DNA of 64,000 bases from Bacteriovoracaceae bacterium UBA4096 (GCA_002381945.1 DFXY01000043.1:14840-78839); one strand, 5' to 3'; shown: positions 49,197 to 58,416, numbered from the stretch's first letter. The notes: generated from the letters alone by a model not told the origin. Numbers and translations: made by a program.

Positions 49197-51488
49197 TTAA
49201 CCCGTAGTCAGCATCCCACAAGCAATTCCAGTTACCGTTTCTCGTAAGAGGACATGATCGTTTCTCTCCAGGGCGAGCTTCTGAATCACATTAAGTGGAT
49301 GAATCATACTGGAGCGAAAATAAATACTCTCACCTAACCATGGTCTAAACCACGTAAAGTCTTTTTGGCCGGTTATATCTTTAAAGAAAACAACACTGAG
49401 TTCAAATTCTTGAGTAATCCTTTCTCTCCATAAGTTTTTCTCTTCTGGCCCAAGCCCTGAATGCTCCAAATGAAAGTTCCATACACCCATCTCAACCTTG
49501 GCCAGTGTGAAGCCCAGATTTTTAATATATGACTGCATTAAGGGTGAACCTTGATAATAGCTCTCGACCCGTTTTTTATCGTTCTGAGAAAGTCCGGCCC
49601 ATGCTTTGCCTGTTCCCCACCAGATTGGCAGAAGAAGCCGGGTTTGGGTCCAACATAGGATCCAGGGAATGGCCCTCAGGCCAAAAGTTCCCTTGGTCGA
49701 GCGTTTGGCGGGTCTTGAGCCAATTTTAAGTAGGTTCAAATAATCATAGGGAGTGGCAAGGGTGGTGAGTTTTTGAAAACCAGGATCATGTACCAGCTCC
49801 CGATAGGAGCTTTGAATACTGCCAGAGAACGATTTCATTTCAGGATGATCTTTCCATTTTTTGGGTTTGAACTCCTGATAACCCTCAACCACTTTCCCCA
49901 CTTGAGAGCGCATGATCAGCGGGTTGTTAAAATTTCGCTGAACCATCTCACCTTGGATGGTGACCTTAAAAATATTTAAGGCAGTTTGTGGCCACCAGGC
50001 AATCTGCTCGAGAACGGTTCCTCCGCCTCGACTGGTACTGCCCCCTGAACCGTGAAAAAAGACTGGGATGAGTTTTTTCTTTAAGAGAAATGTTTCCAGT
50101 TCAAACAGTGCTTTTTCAATCATCAGACGGGCCGGCAATACCCCATTCTCTTTACTGGAATCCGAATAACCAACCATGACTTCAAAACGTTTGCCCCATT
50201 TTTCCTTATGCTCTTTTTGAAAGGGATAAACCTTAAAAGACTCTTCCAGAATACTCGGTCCATTTAAAAGTCCCTGTTCGTTTTCAAATAAAGGAATGAT
50301 TGGAATAAGTAAGGAGCCCAGAATTCGACGAGTGATAGTCGTTGCGGCCAACATATCCTCGGGCGTCTGGCACATACTGATCACAAATCCCCTCACATAC
50401 CATTTTGGCTCAAGACCCTGCGAGACGGATTTTAAAGTCGCCAGCATCTTTAAAATAGGTTCACTCTTAACCGTGAGGGCGTTTTTTATTTTTTCACTGT
50501 CTTCCCGAATTTCCAAAGGCAGCACCAGCGCTGGAAAAAACCAGATCAGTTTTTCGATATCAGTGATAAAAGGCGCCATCAGCTGATGCTTATCACTCAC
50601 CTTTCTGAGATTCTCCAAACTTTTTTTAAGCTTAACCACCCTTTTCCCGTCGCCAGAAGAGACTTTCTTCAAAGCATGTAGGGCCTCTTTAAAATGAGAG
50701 AGTTCTTTTTTTATGAACTGCCCTTCCTCTATCAGGATGATTTCTTCTTGAAACTTTTTTAATTCGTGTTGGATAAAACTTAGAAGTTTTTGACGGGATA
50801 AATTGAAACTTTCCAGCATAGTCGAGCTTCCCACCTTGGGATGGCCATCTTTATCTCCACCAACCCAGGTTCTGAAACTGATATTGAGTCCTTTCTTATT
50901 AAGATTTATTTGCTCTCTAAGAATGGCCGGATCCAACACGGTATGAAACACCTGTTCCATTTCATCCCGCACCTCAGGTCTTCGGTTATTGGCCAGGTTT
51001 AAACGCACCGAGATTTTCAGAAAATAATAAAGCCGCTCCCGAATCGATTCAAAGTCCTCTTCGAGTGATTCTATTAAAAGTTCTTCAATGGATCCCATAA
51101 GCTTCAAAAACTTCTGACTTCGGGATTCAGTTGGATGGCTCGTAAAGACATAAATGATGGCCTCGGGCCGAACCTTGGCCTTGATTTTATAATGGCCTAA
51201 GCGATAAGAACGATAAGCCGCTTCACAAGAATTAATCAACTCCAGCATGAGAGAGAAGGCCTTGGCCTTATGATGAAGATCTTCGCTGGAATTTTTACTT
51301 AGCTTCTTGTAAACCTGCTCCAGCGCCTTCTGAACCACTGCAGGTTCTTTCCCTCTGACCTTCTTCATTTCTTGTCTTAAAGCTTCTATCTCCAGATATA
51401 ATCTTTTCCCATGCACTTCTCTTAAGGCTTCACCGAGAAGCTTAACGGACTGGGAGACAAGTTGTTTCAAGTCAGATTGAATAAGCAT
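49197..51488 (-). CDS. ppc: Phosphoenolpyruvate carboxylase, divergent
   Basis: 763 residues from ATG 51488. It makes oxaloacetate from PEP and bicarbonate, refilling the TCA cycle. Motifs: FTSHPTE with catalytic His118, WVGGDKDGHP, VGYSDSSKENG, FHGSGGSTSRGGG, TIQGEMVQRNF, LRAIPWILCWTQTR, C-terminal GIACGMLTTG. It is ~120 residues shorter than the E. coli enzyme. Two usually fixed spots differ: the first Arg of HGRGG is Ser, and the C-terminal RNTG Asn, part of the aspartate-inhibitor site, is Thr. This suggests altered regulation or kinetics. It starts just past the glyoxalase stop (TAAAATG), so the two are coupled. Confidence 0.9.
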   Translation of the reverse strand: MLIQSDLKQLVSQSVKLLGEALREVHGKRLYLEIEALRQEMKKVRGKEPAVVQKALEQVYKKLSKNSSEDLHHKAKAFSLMLELINSCEAAYRSYRLGHYKIKAKVRPEAIIYVFTSHPTESRSQKFLKLMGSIEELLIESLEEDFESIRERLYYFLKISVRLNLANNRRPEVRDEMEQVFHTVLDPAILREQINLNKKGLNISFRTWVGGDKDGHPKVGSSTMLESFNLSRQKLLSFIQHELKKFQEEIILIEEGQFIKKELSHFKEALHALKKVSSGDGKRVVKLKKSLENLRKVSDKHQLMAPFITDIEKLIWFFPALVLPLEIREDSEKIKNALTVKSEPILKMLATLKSVSQGLEPKWYVRGFVISMCQTPEDMLAATTITRRILGSLLIPIIPLFENEQGLLNGPSILEESFKVYPFQKEHKEKWGKRFEVMVGYSDSSKENGVLPARLMIEKALFELETFLLKKKLIPVFFHGSGGSTSRGGGTVLEQIAWWPQTALNIFKVTIQGEMVQRNFNNPLIMRSQVGKVVEGYQEFKPKKWKDHPEMKSFSGSIQSSYRELVHDPGFQKLTTLATPYDYLNLLKIGSRPAKRSTKGTFGLRAIPWILCWTQTRLLLPIWWGTGKAWAGLSQNDKKRVESYYQGSPLMQSYIKNLGFTLAKVEMGVWNFHLEHSGLGPEEKNLWRERITQEFELSVVFFKDITGQKDFTWFRPWLGESIYFRSSMIHPLNVIQKLALERNDHVLLRETVTGIACGMLTTG

Positions 51489-51489
51489 T

Positions 51490-51876
51490 TTAATCCCGGC
51501 CTTCAATCAGCTCAATTTTGTATCCATTCGGGTCTTCAATAAAAGCAATAACAGTTGTTCCATGCTTCATAGGACCTGGTTCTCTGACAACCTTGTACCC
51601 CATTGACCTGACTTTTTCACAAGTTGCTTTGATGTCCGGAGTTCCCAGAGCAATATGACCAAAAGCATTTCCCAGCTCATAAGAATGTTTTCCATAATTA
51701 AAAGTCAGCTCGATACATGGATCATTTTTGCTAGTGCCATAACTTAAAAAAACGAGAGTAAACTCTCCCTCAGGATAATCATTTCTAGAGATCACATTCA
51801 TTCCTAGGGCCTTGGTATAAAAATCCACTGATTCATCTAAATTATTAACTCTGATCATGGTGTGTAGGTATTTCAT
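51490..51876 (-). CDS. gloA: Lactoylglutathione lyase (glyoxalase I)
   Basis: 128 residues, VOC fold of two beta-alpha-beta3 halves. The metal ligands fit the family: His in YLHTMIRV (H5), Glu in CIELTFN (~56), His in FGHIALG (~74) and Glu in KIELIEG (~122). NLDESVDFYTKALGM and EDPNGYKIELIE are textbook matches. It detoxifies methylglyoxal via the glutathione adduct. It is the first gene of a two-gene unit with ppc. No terminator lies between them. Confidence 0.93.
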   Translation of the reverse strand: MKYLHTMIRVNNLDESVDFYTKALGMNVISRNDYPEGEFTLVFLSYGTSKNDPCIELTFNYGKHSYELGNAFGHIALGTPDIKATCEKVRSMGYKVVREPGPMKHGTTVIAFIEDPNGYKIELIEGRD

Positions 51877-52055
51877 TTATCTATCTCCTAAAAAAATTAA
51901 TCCAAGCCTATATCCTGAAAACCCATATCGGCCAGACATTGATTCACTAAGCGCTGCTCCAAACACAATGCGGCGGTAAATTGTCAGCATTATAACATGG
52001 TCAAAAAGAGCAATCTTGGAGAATATTTAAAGCTAAGTTCGTATAGAGGAGTTTT

Positions 52056-52796
52056 ATGTTTGAACTAACAGTCGCAAATCTAACTTCCCTGGTGACATTG
52101 ACTGCCATGGAAACCGTTCTGGGAATCGATAATATTATTTTCATTGCCATCCTTGTGGCCCGACTGCCTGCCGAATCGCAGGCCAGAACCAGAAACATTG
52201 GTCTATTTTTAGCTCTCTTCATCAGAATTATTTTACTTTTCTCAATCAGTTGGATCATGACTTTAAAAGAGCCTCTGTTCGAGGTCTTTAATCATGCTTT
52301 CTCCGGACGTGATTTAATTCTTCTGATCGGTGGTCTCTTCCTTTTAGGAAAAGCAACTTTTGAAATTCATCATAAGGTCGAAGGCGATCCGCAGATTCAT
52401 TTGCATGAAGCTGAGCATATGAACAAAAAGAAAAAGGCCAGTGTCGGTATGATGTTGGCGCAAATTCTGGTATTGGACATTGTTTTCTCACTCGATTCAG
52501 TCATCACCGCTGTAGGGATGGCCAATCAGGTTTCCATCATGGTGGCCGCCATGATTATTTCCATGATCATCATGCTGGTCTCTGCCGGTAGGATCAGCTC
52601 ATTCGTGGAAAGGCATCCAACGATTAAAATCCTTGCTCTTTCATTCCTACTCTTAATTGGTGTGATGCTGGTAGCTGAAGGCATGGGGGCCCATGTATCC
52701 AAAGGGTATATCTACTTTGCGATGGCCTTCTCTCTTACGGTAGAGCTTTTGAATATGCGCTACCGTAAGAAGAGCACTGTTACTGGTACTCTTTAG
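52056..52796 (+). CDS. TerC family membrane protein
   Basis: 246 residues, about seven membrane helices. METVLGIDNIIFIAILVARLP and the second-half LDIVFSLDSVITAVGM are the paired Asp motifs of the TerC/YoaE family, placed in an internal repeat. A His-rich charged loop (HLHEAEHMNKKKK) separates the halves. Members are linked to metal (manganese) export or tellurite resistance. GAGG precedes ATG 52056. I see no yybP-ykoY riboswitch upstream. Its end overlaps the convergent XRE gene by 17 bases. Confidence 0.9.
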   Translation: MFELTVANLTSLVTLTAMETVLGIDNIIFIAILVARLPAESQARTRNIGLFLALFIRIILLFSISWIMTLKEPLFEVFNHAFSGRDLILLIGGLFLLGKATFEIHHKVEGDPQIHLHEAEHMNKKKKASVGMMLAQILVLDIVFSLDSVITAVGMANQVSIMVAAMIISMIIMLVSAGRISSFVERHPTIKILALSFLLLIGVMLVAEGMGAHVSKGYIYFAMAFSLTVELLNMRYRKKSTVTGTL

Positions 52797-53019
52797 GAAA
52801 TAAATCAGCGTTTAGATATCTTAAGACTTGAAGGACTTTGGCCAGATGAAGGTTTTCATCTCCACCTTCAAGTCTTTTCAAAAAGGCCAGGCCTACTCCA
52901 GAGCTTTTTGCCAGCTGCTCCTGAGTGACTCCCCGATCCTTTCTTCTTTTACGAATAAAATAAGCAACGGTTCCTAGTTCTCTTTCAATTTCAGCATTAC
53001 TTCTCCGGACAACTTCCAT
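52780..53019 (-). CDS. XRE/HipB-like transcriptional regulator
   Basis: 79 residues from ATG 53019 (MEVVRRSNAEIERELG), chosen because GGGAGG sits 5 bases upstream. The HTH is VAYFIRKRRKDRGVTQEQLAKSSGVGLAFLKRLEGGDENLHLAKVLQVLRYL, close to HipB-type antitoxins, but no HipA-like kinase is adjacent. A palindrome AATGCT-aaa-AGCATT lies 26 bases upstream and may be its own operator. Confidence 0.85.
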   Translation of the reverse strand: MEVVRRSNAEIERELGTVAYFIRKRRKDRGVTQEQLAKSSGVGLAFLKRLEGGDENLHLAKVLQVLRYLNADLFPKEYQ

Positions 53020-53044
53020 GTCGCCTCCCTTTCCTATTAATTCT

Positions 53045-53059
53045 AATGCTAAAAGCATT
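53045..53059. promoter_or_regulatory. Candidate operator of the XRE gene
   Basis: AATGCT, AAA, AGCATT: a perfect 6-bp palindrome 26 bases before ATG 53019, in the expected promoter zone of the HTH gene. Confidence 0.45.
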
Positions 53060-53092
53060 TTGCGCAAGCATCTAGAAAAGGGCCGGGATCTG

Positions 53093-53127
53093 ATACTAAA
53101 AGTTAAAGACTCAACTTCTTTTAGTAT
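53093..53127 (-). terminator. Inverted repeat between the ankyrin and XRE genes, possible terminator
   Basis: ATACTAAAAG (53093-53102) and CTTTTAGTAT (53118-53127) form a 10-bp A/T-rich stem, 13 bases past the stop of the ankyrin gene. There is no strong T run, so termination is uncertain. Confidence 0.4.
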
Positions 53128-53139
53128 TGAATATGAGCT

Positions 53140-53994
53140 TTAATCAGCAAACTCCGAGAACTCAGCGGTCTCTGAAGCTTCCAGGGGACGCTCTTCCGGT
53201 TCAATCAAGGCCGAATAGTCGACGATTTGATCCTTAGGTATTTTACGTTTTTTATAGAAATCCGGAACTGGTGTCGCGGAAGCCACTTTTCTGGATTCAA
53301 AAGATTCCGCAAAGGCCAATAAGGCCGCATCTTTCTTTTTCTTCAAAATGCCCAAGGCAGTTAGACCCCTTCCATCTTTAAGATTAAAATCGGCTTTTTG
53401 CTCTTTCCAATAAGAAAGCATTGGAAGGCAATCATTCTGAGCGGCCAGAGTCAACGGCGTAGAACCATCTTTAGCTTTAAGGTTCCAGTTCAATTGCCCT
53501 TTTTCATGAAGGATGGCCGTCAGCTTATGTGAACAGGCCGCACTCGCAATATGCAGGAGAGACCATTCTTTTTTTCCATAGGTAAATTTAAAATCTGGTT
53601 TTTCCAGGGCAAGTTGATTCAGAAGTTCCGGATTATTCTTGGCAATGGCCAGTGTCATAATATCAAATTCTTTGCCCTTGGTTTGTTTGACGTAAGGAAT
53701 CTTTTTGGACTGAACATGCTTCATGAAAGTGACCCTGTCAAAATAGGCCATACCTTCAGCGATGGTATAGATTTGACCATCAATCAATGGAAGCGAATCA
53801 TGCAGCTTACCGCCAGCTGAAATAAAGCTTTCAAATGCTTTTTGATCATTCTTAATCAGTGCAAGCAAGGCTTCATCACTTAAGTTTCTTTCTTCAACCT
53901 GGACGGTTTTAGGATTGGCCAGAAGCCATACAGCTGAGACAGTAACAACGGCCAATAGACATGCAGCCGAGATAATGGCCTGTTTATTTTTCAC
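53140..53994 (-). CDS. Membrane-anchored ankyrin-repeat protein
   Basis: 284 residues. An N-terminal membrane anchor (AIISAACLLAVVTVSAVWLL, ~5-24) precedes a periplasmic part. Several ankyrin-like units are visible: DGSTPLTLAAQNDCLPML, GLTALGILKKKKDAALLAF, WSLLHIASAACSHKLTAIL and a weaker FDIMTLAIAKNNPELLNQL. The C-terminal ~60 residues are acidic and disordered. Ankyrin repeats bind protein partners; none can be named. It is divergent from the exported protein at 54173. Confidence 0.75.
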   Translation of the reverse strand: MKNKQAIISAACLLAVVTVSAVWLLANPKTVQVEERNLSDEALLALIKNDQKAFESFISAGGKLHDSLPLIDGQIYTIAEGMAYFDRVTFMKHVQSKKIPYVKQTKGKEFDIMTLAIAKNNPELLNQLALEKPDFKFTYGKKEWSLLHIASAACSHKLTAILHEKGQLNWNLKAKDGSTPLTLAAQNDCLPMLSYWKEQKADFNLKDGRGLTALGILKKKKDAALLAFAESFESRKVASATPVPDFYKKRKIPKDQIVDYSALIEPEERPLEASETAEFSEFAD

Positions 53995-54138
53995 AAGATC
54001 CCCCCATGGAAGTAGTGCTAAACGCGTTCATTCTACGCCGTTTCCAAGAGAAGAAAGAAAATAATGAAGAAACCGCATGAATCCAAAGGTTTGTTAAAAA
54101 AGATGAACAAAGATGCCTAGAAAGTCTGCCATCAAGAA

Positions 54139-54166
54139 TTGGCAGATAAGAATATTCAGTTACAAT
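54139..54166 (+). promoter_or_regulatory. Promoter giving an apparently leaderless mRNA for the 54173 gene
   Basis: TTGGCA at 54139-54144, 16-base spacer, TACAAT at 54161-54166. Transcription would start about 7 bases on, at the ATG itself (54173). The gene has no Shine-Dalgarno, in keeping with this. Confidence 0.55.
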
Positions 54167-54172
54167 AATTCA

Positions 54173-55063
54173 ATGAGATATACTCTCGCCTTGCTTTTTC
54201 TCCTATCAACTAATTCAGTCTTTTCTTCTCCCGCGGAAGAACGGGAAGAAGGTGGCATTCCCATTCTGGAGACGGCTCAGGAGTTATTTGGTGTCCGTGC
54301 CAATCAAGTTGCCAACCGCCTGGACTCCTTTTTCGCTACCGAGCGTGCCGATGATGAATTTGGACGAAGTCGGATACGTATTCGTTCCCAATTTAAACTT
54401 AGAGAACGGGCCATCTCAGATCTGGATAATCAGTACCGGATTAACCTGCGCCTTCCGCATCTTGAACAAAAATTTAAATATGAATATTACCAGGATGAAA
54501 AAGATAAAACTGAAGACGAAGAAAAGGAAAAAAAAGAAAAGAATCGGATTAAATCAAGTTGGCTCTTTAACGCTGATATGGGAGTGAGTGCTGCCATTCC
54601 CCCAAAGCTGATTACCCGCGCCCGGGTAAGAAAATCTTTTACGACGGGAACATTTATTCATCGTTTCGCAGAACAATTAACCTACATTACAGATGAAAGT
54701 GGATTGGTGGAAGAGACCAATTTTGATTCGGATCACGTCTTCAGCGATACATTGGTTTTTCGTTTCATTAATAATAAACGCTGGCAGGTTCTTCAAAAAG
54801 ATTTCGAAACCAACCATGGGCCAACTCTGCTTCATCAAGTAAGCGAGGATGAAGCCCTAGGCTACTCGACTACTCTCCATTCAGTCATAGATAACGGAAT
54901 TTGGTTTGTAGATAATTATCAGATAGCAGTCGATTTCCGGAGAAATCTTTATAAGCAATGGATCTACTTAGATGTCATTACCGGCCTGGATTTCCCTAAG
55001 GTCTGGTCCTTTCGAAGAACACCTTTCATTACTTTCCAGCTTGAAGTCTTATTTGGTGGTTAA
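54173..55063 (+). CDS. Exported beta-rich protein, probable outer-membrane barrel
   Basis: 296 residues from ATG 54173 (MRYTLALLFLLSTNSVFS signal peptide); a start at 54113 would put 20 polar residues before the signal. The mature part has a strand-like alternating pattern (RIRIRSQFKL, YRINLRLPHL, FKYEYYQD) with a charged Lys/Glu loop (~110-130), then IKSSWLFNADMGVSA, RARVRKSF and a final TFQLEVLFGG. This suits a small barrel with a long acidic/basic loop. I recognise no family. It is followed by a terminator shared with hppA. Confidence 0.65.
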   Translation: MRYTLALLFLLSTNSVFSSPAEEREEGGIPILETAQELFGVRANQVANRLDSFFATERADDEFGRSRIRIRSQFKLRERAISDLDNQYRINLRLPHLEQKFKYEYYQDEKDKTEDEEKEKKEKNRIKSSWLFNADMGVSAAIPPKLITRARVRKSFTTGTFIHRFAEQLTYITDESGLVEETNFDSDHVFSDTLVFRFINNKRWQVLQKDFETNHGPTLLHQVSEDEALGYSTTLHSVIDNGIWFVDNYQIAVDFRRNLYKQWIYLDVITGLDFPKVWSFRRTPFITFQLEVLFGG

Positions 55064-55065
55064 GT

Positions 55066-55092
55066 AAAAAAAAAGGCCACCCGAAGGTGGCC
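55066..55092 (-). terminator. Rho-independent terminator of hppA
   Basis: GGCCACC (55075-55081), CGAA, GGTGGCC (55086-55092). The nine A at 55066-55074 give a T run on the minus strand, so it ends hppA; on + the tail is weak. Confidence 0.9.
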
Positions 55093-55105
55093 TTAAGTAT
55101 CAGTC

Positions 55106-57172
55106 TTAAAGAAGAGCGATTAGAGGAGCGATGAGGAGTGAAACTACCGACATCACCTTGATGAGAATCGCAATACCTGGGCCTGAAGTATCCTTGAACG
55201 GATCTCCGACCATATCACCAACCACAGCAGCTTTATGAGTGTCAGTTCCCTTCTTCTCACCAGCTAAGTGACCTTTCTCAATGTATTTTTTAGCGTTATC
55301 CCAAGCACCACCTGCGTTCGCCATGAATAGCGACATAGTAGCACCAACTGCAAGAGATCCGGCCAATAGACCAGCAAGTGAAGCCGGGCCCATGAAGAAT
55401 CCAACAAGTACTGGAGCAAGAATTGCAATCATACCTGGAAGAATCATTTCTCTTAGAGCAGCAGTAGTAGCGATATCCACGATCTTCTTCGGCTCAGGCT
55501 CTGCCTTAAGCTCCATTAGACCTGGAATTTCTCTGAACTGACGACCAATTTCTACCACGATAGCACCAGCAGCTTTACCTACAGCAAGCATTGTTGTTGA
55601 ACCAACAAGGAATGGCAGAATAGAACCAAGAAGAATACCGATGAGAATTTTTGGATCAGTTAAAACCAACTCAACAGCGCCTAGACCACTGATTGAACGA
55701 ACATGGTTAATTTCAATGTTGAAAGCTGAGAAGAGTGCCAGCACGGTAAGAATCGCTGAACCAATAGCGTAACCCTTACCGATAGCCGCAGTTGTGTTAC
55801 CAACCATATCAAGCTCATCGGTGATGGCACGAACTTCAGGTCCTAGACCTGACATCTCGGAAATACCACCGGCATTATCTGAGATCGGGCCGTAAGCATC
55901 AACAGTCATAACAACCGCTGTACCACCAAGCATACCAACCGCAGAAAGCGCAATACCATAAAGACCTAAGTATTTATTAGCAAGGAAGGCCACAACAGCA
56001 ACTACGATCATAGGAATCGCCACTGATTCCATTCCTACTGCCAAACCTTGAATCACGTTTGTGCCGGCACCAGTTCTTGCTGATTCAGCAATTCGAGCAA
56101 CTGGTGTTGAAGACGTATAGTAGTCAGTTACCAGACCGATAATTGTACCGCCGATAGCACCGAAAGTAAGAATCGCTGTCACTGCCTGAGTAATATCAAG
56201 CGAGGCCATGATGATATAAGAAGCAATTGCCAGAGCAATTGGAGGAAGAATCAAAGCGCCACGAAGAACTTTAGCTGGATCAAAATTTTTCATTGCACGA
56301 GCAGCAAAGATACAAAGAATTGAAACTGCCAGACCTACAGCTGAAAGAACCAGTGGAAGTCCAACGGCAACCATTTTATTGATTGAAGCGTCTACATTCG
56401 CCATAAGAACCGGAAGTTCAGATGATGTAATTGCAATTGCCATAGCAGCTACAATCGCAGCAACCATAGATTCATAAATATCTGCACCCATACCTGCTAC
56501 GTCACCAACGTTATCACCGACGTTATCAGCAATAACACCTGGGTTACGAGGATCATCTTCAGGAATATTTTCAATTACTTTACCAGCAATATCCGAACCA
56601 ACGTCAGCGGCCTTAGTATAGATACCACCACCGATACGAGCAAAAAGAGCAATCGATGAAGCACCCACTGCAAAAGAGTGAAGAACCGTAGAAAGAACTT
56701 TATCGCCTTCTTTTTCAAAGATCAGATAAAGAACACCAAGTCCGATAGCTCCCAGACCGGCCACGGAAAGACCCATAACCGCACCACCATCAAGAGCAGT
56801 CAGAAGTGCCAAAGGTCTAGAACCTGTACGGGCAGCTTGAGTTGTTTTTACGTTAGCGTAAGTCGCGGCCTTCATACCGATGAAACCAGCAAGAAGAGAA
56901 AGGAAAGCGCCCAGAATGAAAGATCCGGCAGCAAGACCTCCTAAACCATAACCAATAAGAGCAGCAACAACCACACCATAAATGGCGAGAACTTTGTACT
57001 GTCTGAACAAGAAGGCCATAGCACCTTCACGGATATAACCCGCGATACGCTCCATTGTGTCTGTTCCTCTTCCAAGTCGCATAACTTGAAAATAGAAATA
57101 GGCAGCGATAACCAACCCAACAACGCCAAAGATCACAGGCGTTTTAATCCACATCAACCAAGATTCCATCAT
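55106..57172 (-). CDS. hppA: Membrane-bound pyrophosphatase, K+-dependent H+ or Na+ pump
   Basis: 688 residues, about 16 membrane helices, normal length. It hydrolyses pyrophosphate to pump H+ or Na+ across the inner membrane. The signature GGIYTKAADVGSD, then PRNPGVIADNVGDNVGDVAGM, holds the Mg-PPi-binding Asp and Lys. The later GNTTAAIGKG has Ala where K+-independent enzymes have Lys (GNTTKA), so it should need K+. The C-terminal FMANAGGAWDNAKKYIE and AAVVGDMVGDPFKDTSGP are intact. Ion specificity cannot be set by eye. AGGGAG precedes the start. Confidence 0.95.
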   Translation of the reverse strand: MMESWLMWIKTPVIFGVVGLVIAAYFYFQVMRLGRGTDTMERIAGYIREGAMAFLFRQYKVLAIYGVVVAALIGYGLGGLAAGSFILGAFLSLLAGFIGMKAATYANVKTTQAARTGSRPLALLTALDGGAVMGLSVAGLGAIGLGVLYLIFEKEGDKVLSTVLHSFAVGASSIALFARIGGGIYTKAADVGSDIAGKVIENIPEDDPRNPGVIADNVGDNVGDVAGMGADIYESMVAAIVAAMAIAITSSELPVLMANVDASINKMVAVGLPLVLSAVGLAVSILCIFAARAMKNFDPAKVLRGALILPPIALAIASYIIMASLDITQAVTAILTFGAIGGTIIGLVTDYYTSSTPVARIAESARTGAGTNVIQGLAVGMESVAIPMIVVAVVAFLANKYLGLYGIALSAVGMLGGTAVVMTVDAYGPISDNAGGISEMSGLGPEVRAITDELDMVGNTTAAIGKGYAIGSAILTVLALFSAFNIEINHVRSISGLGAVELVLTDPKILIGILLGSILPFLVGSTTMLAVGKAAGAIVVEIGRQFREIPGLMELKAEPEPKKIVDIATTAALREMILPGMIAILAPVLVGFFMGPASLAGLLAGSLAVGATMSLFMANAGGAWDNAKKYIEKGHLAGEKKGTDTHKAAVVGDMVGDPFKDTSGPGIAILIKVMSVVSLLIAPLIALL

Positions 57173-57303
57173 GCTGATCTCCCTAAAAAGTAGCCAAAAA
57201 AAATGTATAGAGTTTTGTACTAAATCTGACCTTTTTAGTAAATCTGAAATGACTCAAAAAAAAATAATTATATATACTGCATCAACTCAATCATCCCAAA
57301 CAC

Positions 57304-57332
57304 TTGACGTAATTTGCTCACTGCCATAATGT
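57304..57332 (+). promoter_or_regulatory. Promoter giving an almost leaderless mRNA for the 57341 gene
   Basis: TTGACG at 57304-57309, 17-base spacer, TAATGT at 57327-57332. The start of transcription would be at about 57339, two bases before ATG 57341. No Shine-Dalgarno precedes the gene. Confidence 0.6.
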
Positions 57333-57340
57333 GCCTTTTT

Positions 57341-57880
57341 ATGACACGACCAAATAGACGTGAGCTATTGATTAAGAAGATGGAGGACCTTGAGGCCCAG
57401 GAAATGGGTTGCCGAGGATGTAAAGGAACCTGTTGTACCTTTGAGGCCAACTCCATGATGCTGACTCCACTGGAAGCGCTGGAACTCATCACTTATCTGA
57501 AAGAAAATCACCTATTGGTTGATGAATTAAAAAACAAGTTTCAGAAAAATGTTTCCGATTATCGGCTTGAACCTAAATACCTTAATGGACGCCGTTCTTA
57601 TTTACGCAAGACCTATACTTGTCCCTTTTTTGGATTTATTGAACTGGGCTGTCCACTCCCAAGAGAAATTAAGCCTTATGGTTGTCTGGCATTTGACTCT
57701 CATCATCCGACTCTTAAGGCCGGAGAACACTGCTTTTCAGAAAAAGAAGTTTTGATTGAAAGGGAAAAACTTCATCCGGAAGAAGTGGAGATGAATCATC
57801 AAATCCGAGAAGAATTTAAGCTCGATTGGGAAAAGTCACCTATCCCCTTAGCTCTTCTTGCTCTCTGGGATAAAATTTAA
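57341..57880 (+). CDS. YkgJ-like cysteine cluster protein
   Basis: 179 residues from ATG 57341 (MTRPNRRELLIKKME); starts at 57329 (ATG) and 57314 (TTG) overlap the promoter and are less likely. CRGCKGTCCTFE is the first Cys cluster, YTCPFF with GCPLPREIKPYGCLAF the second, the pattern of the YkgJ/UPF0153 family, which is thought to bind zinc or an Fe-S cluster. The role of the family is not established. It is convergent with the 57877 gene, with a 4-base overlap of stops. Confidence 0.8.
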   Translation: MTRPNRRELLIKKMEDLEAQEMGCRGCKGTCCTFEANSMMLTPLEALELITYLKENHLLVDELKNKFQKNVSDYRLEPKYLNGRRSYLRKTYTCPFFGFIELGCPLPREIKPYGCLAFDSHHPTLKAGEHCFSEKEVLIEREKLHPEEVEMNHQIREEFKLDWEKSPIPLALLALWDKI

Positions 57881-58416
57881 GGAATCTTGGTCGCAAGCGC
57901 TTTGATTTCTTCTGAAACCTTGGCATCAGAAATGGGCAGAAATATTTTCCATTCAACTATTTGCGAAGTGGTTCTTTTCCAGCAAAGTGCTCTTACAGCG
58001 GGCAAGAGTTCATCATTTTCAGCACAGCTCTTAAAGAATTTGAGCGTCTCTTCTCTTCGCTTCGGATTAACCTGAGCGGCTTCATGCAAGCGACCTATCA
58101 AAATGCCACCTTCTTTTACCATCATGGGGGTATGGTGAACTTCTTCATCGGTCAGATCTTTTAAATCTGAAACCTTCGGTAGCGCCTTCATTTTTCCAGA
58201 AAGTTCTTCTTCCAGTTTATTCGTTTTAACGCCTTCCTCTGGAGTAATTTCAGGTTCAGTTTCAACTTTTGTTAGAATTTCTTTATTCTGATTGACCTTA
58301 ACTGTTTGAACATCTTCTTCAACTTTAGTCTCAGTAGCTGATCTATCGTTTATAAAAATCATCACCCCGATAATCAGGGTGATGATAATGAGTAGTAATA
58401 GCTTTTGGTTCTTCAT
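57877..58416 (-). CDS. Membrane-anchored hypothetical protein
   Basis: 179 residues. An N-terminal membrane helix (KLLLLIIITLIIGVMIFI) is followed by a Glu/Lys/Thr-rich linker (~30-85) and a helical C-terminal domain with two Cys (KFFKSCAEN, RALCWKRT). Its ATG overlaps the stop of the upstream gene by one base (TAATG), so it is coupled to the HExxH protein. No family recognised. Confidence 0.65.
   Translation of the reverse strand: MKNQKLLLLIIITLIIGVMIFINDRSATETKVEEDVQTVKVNQNKEILTKVETEPEITPEEGVKTNKLEEELSGKMKALPKVSDLKDLTDEEVHHTPMMVKEGGILIGRLHEAAQVNPKRREETLKFFKSCAENDELLPAVRALCWKRTTSQIVEWKIFLPISDAKVSEEIKALATKIP

Noticed and set aside
51877..52055. yybP-ykoY manganese riboswitch before the TerC gene
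   Set aside because: I looked because the family is often controlled this way, but saw neither the conserved loops nor a terminator.
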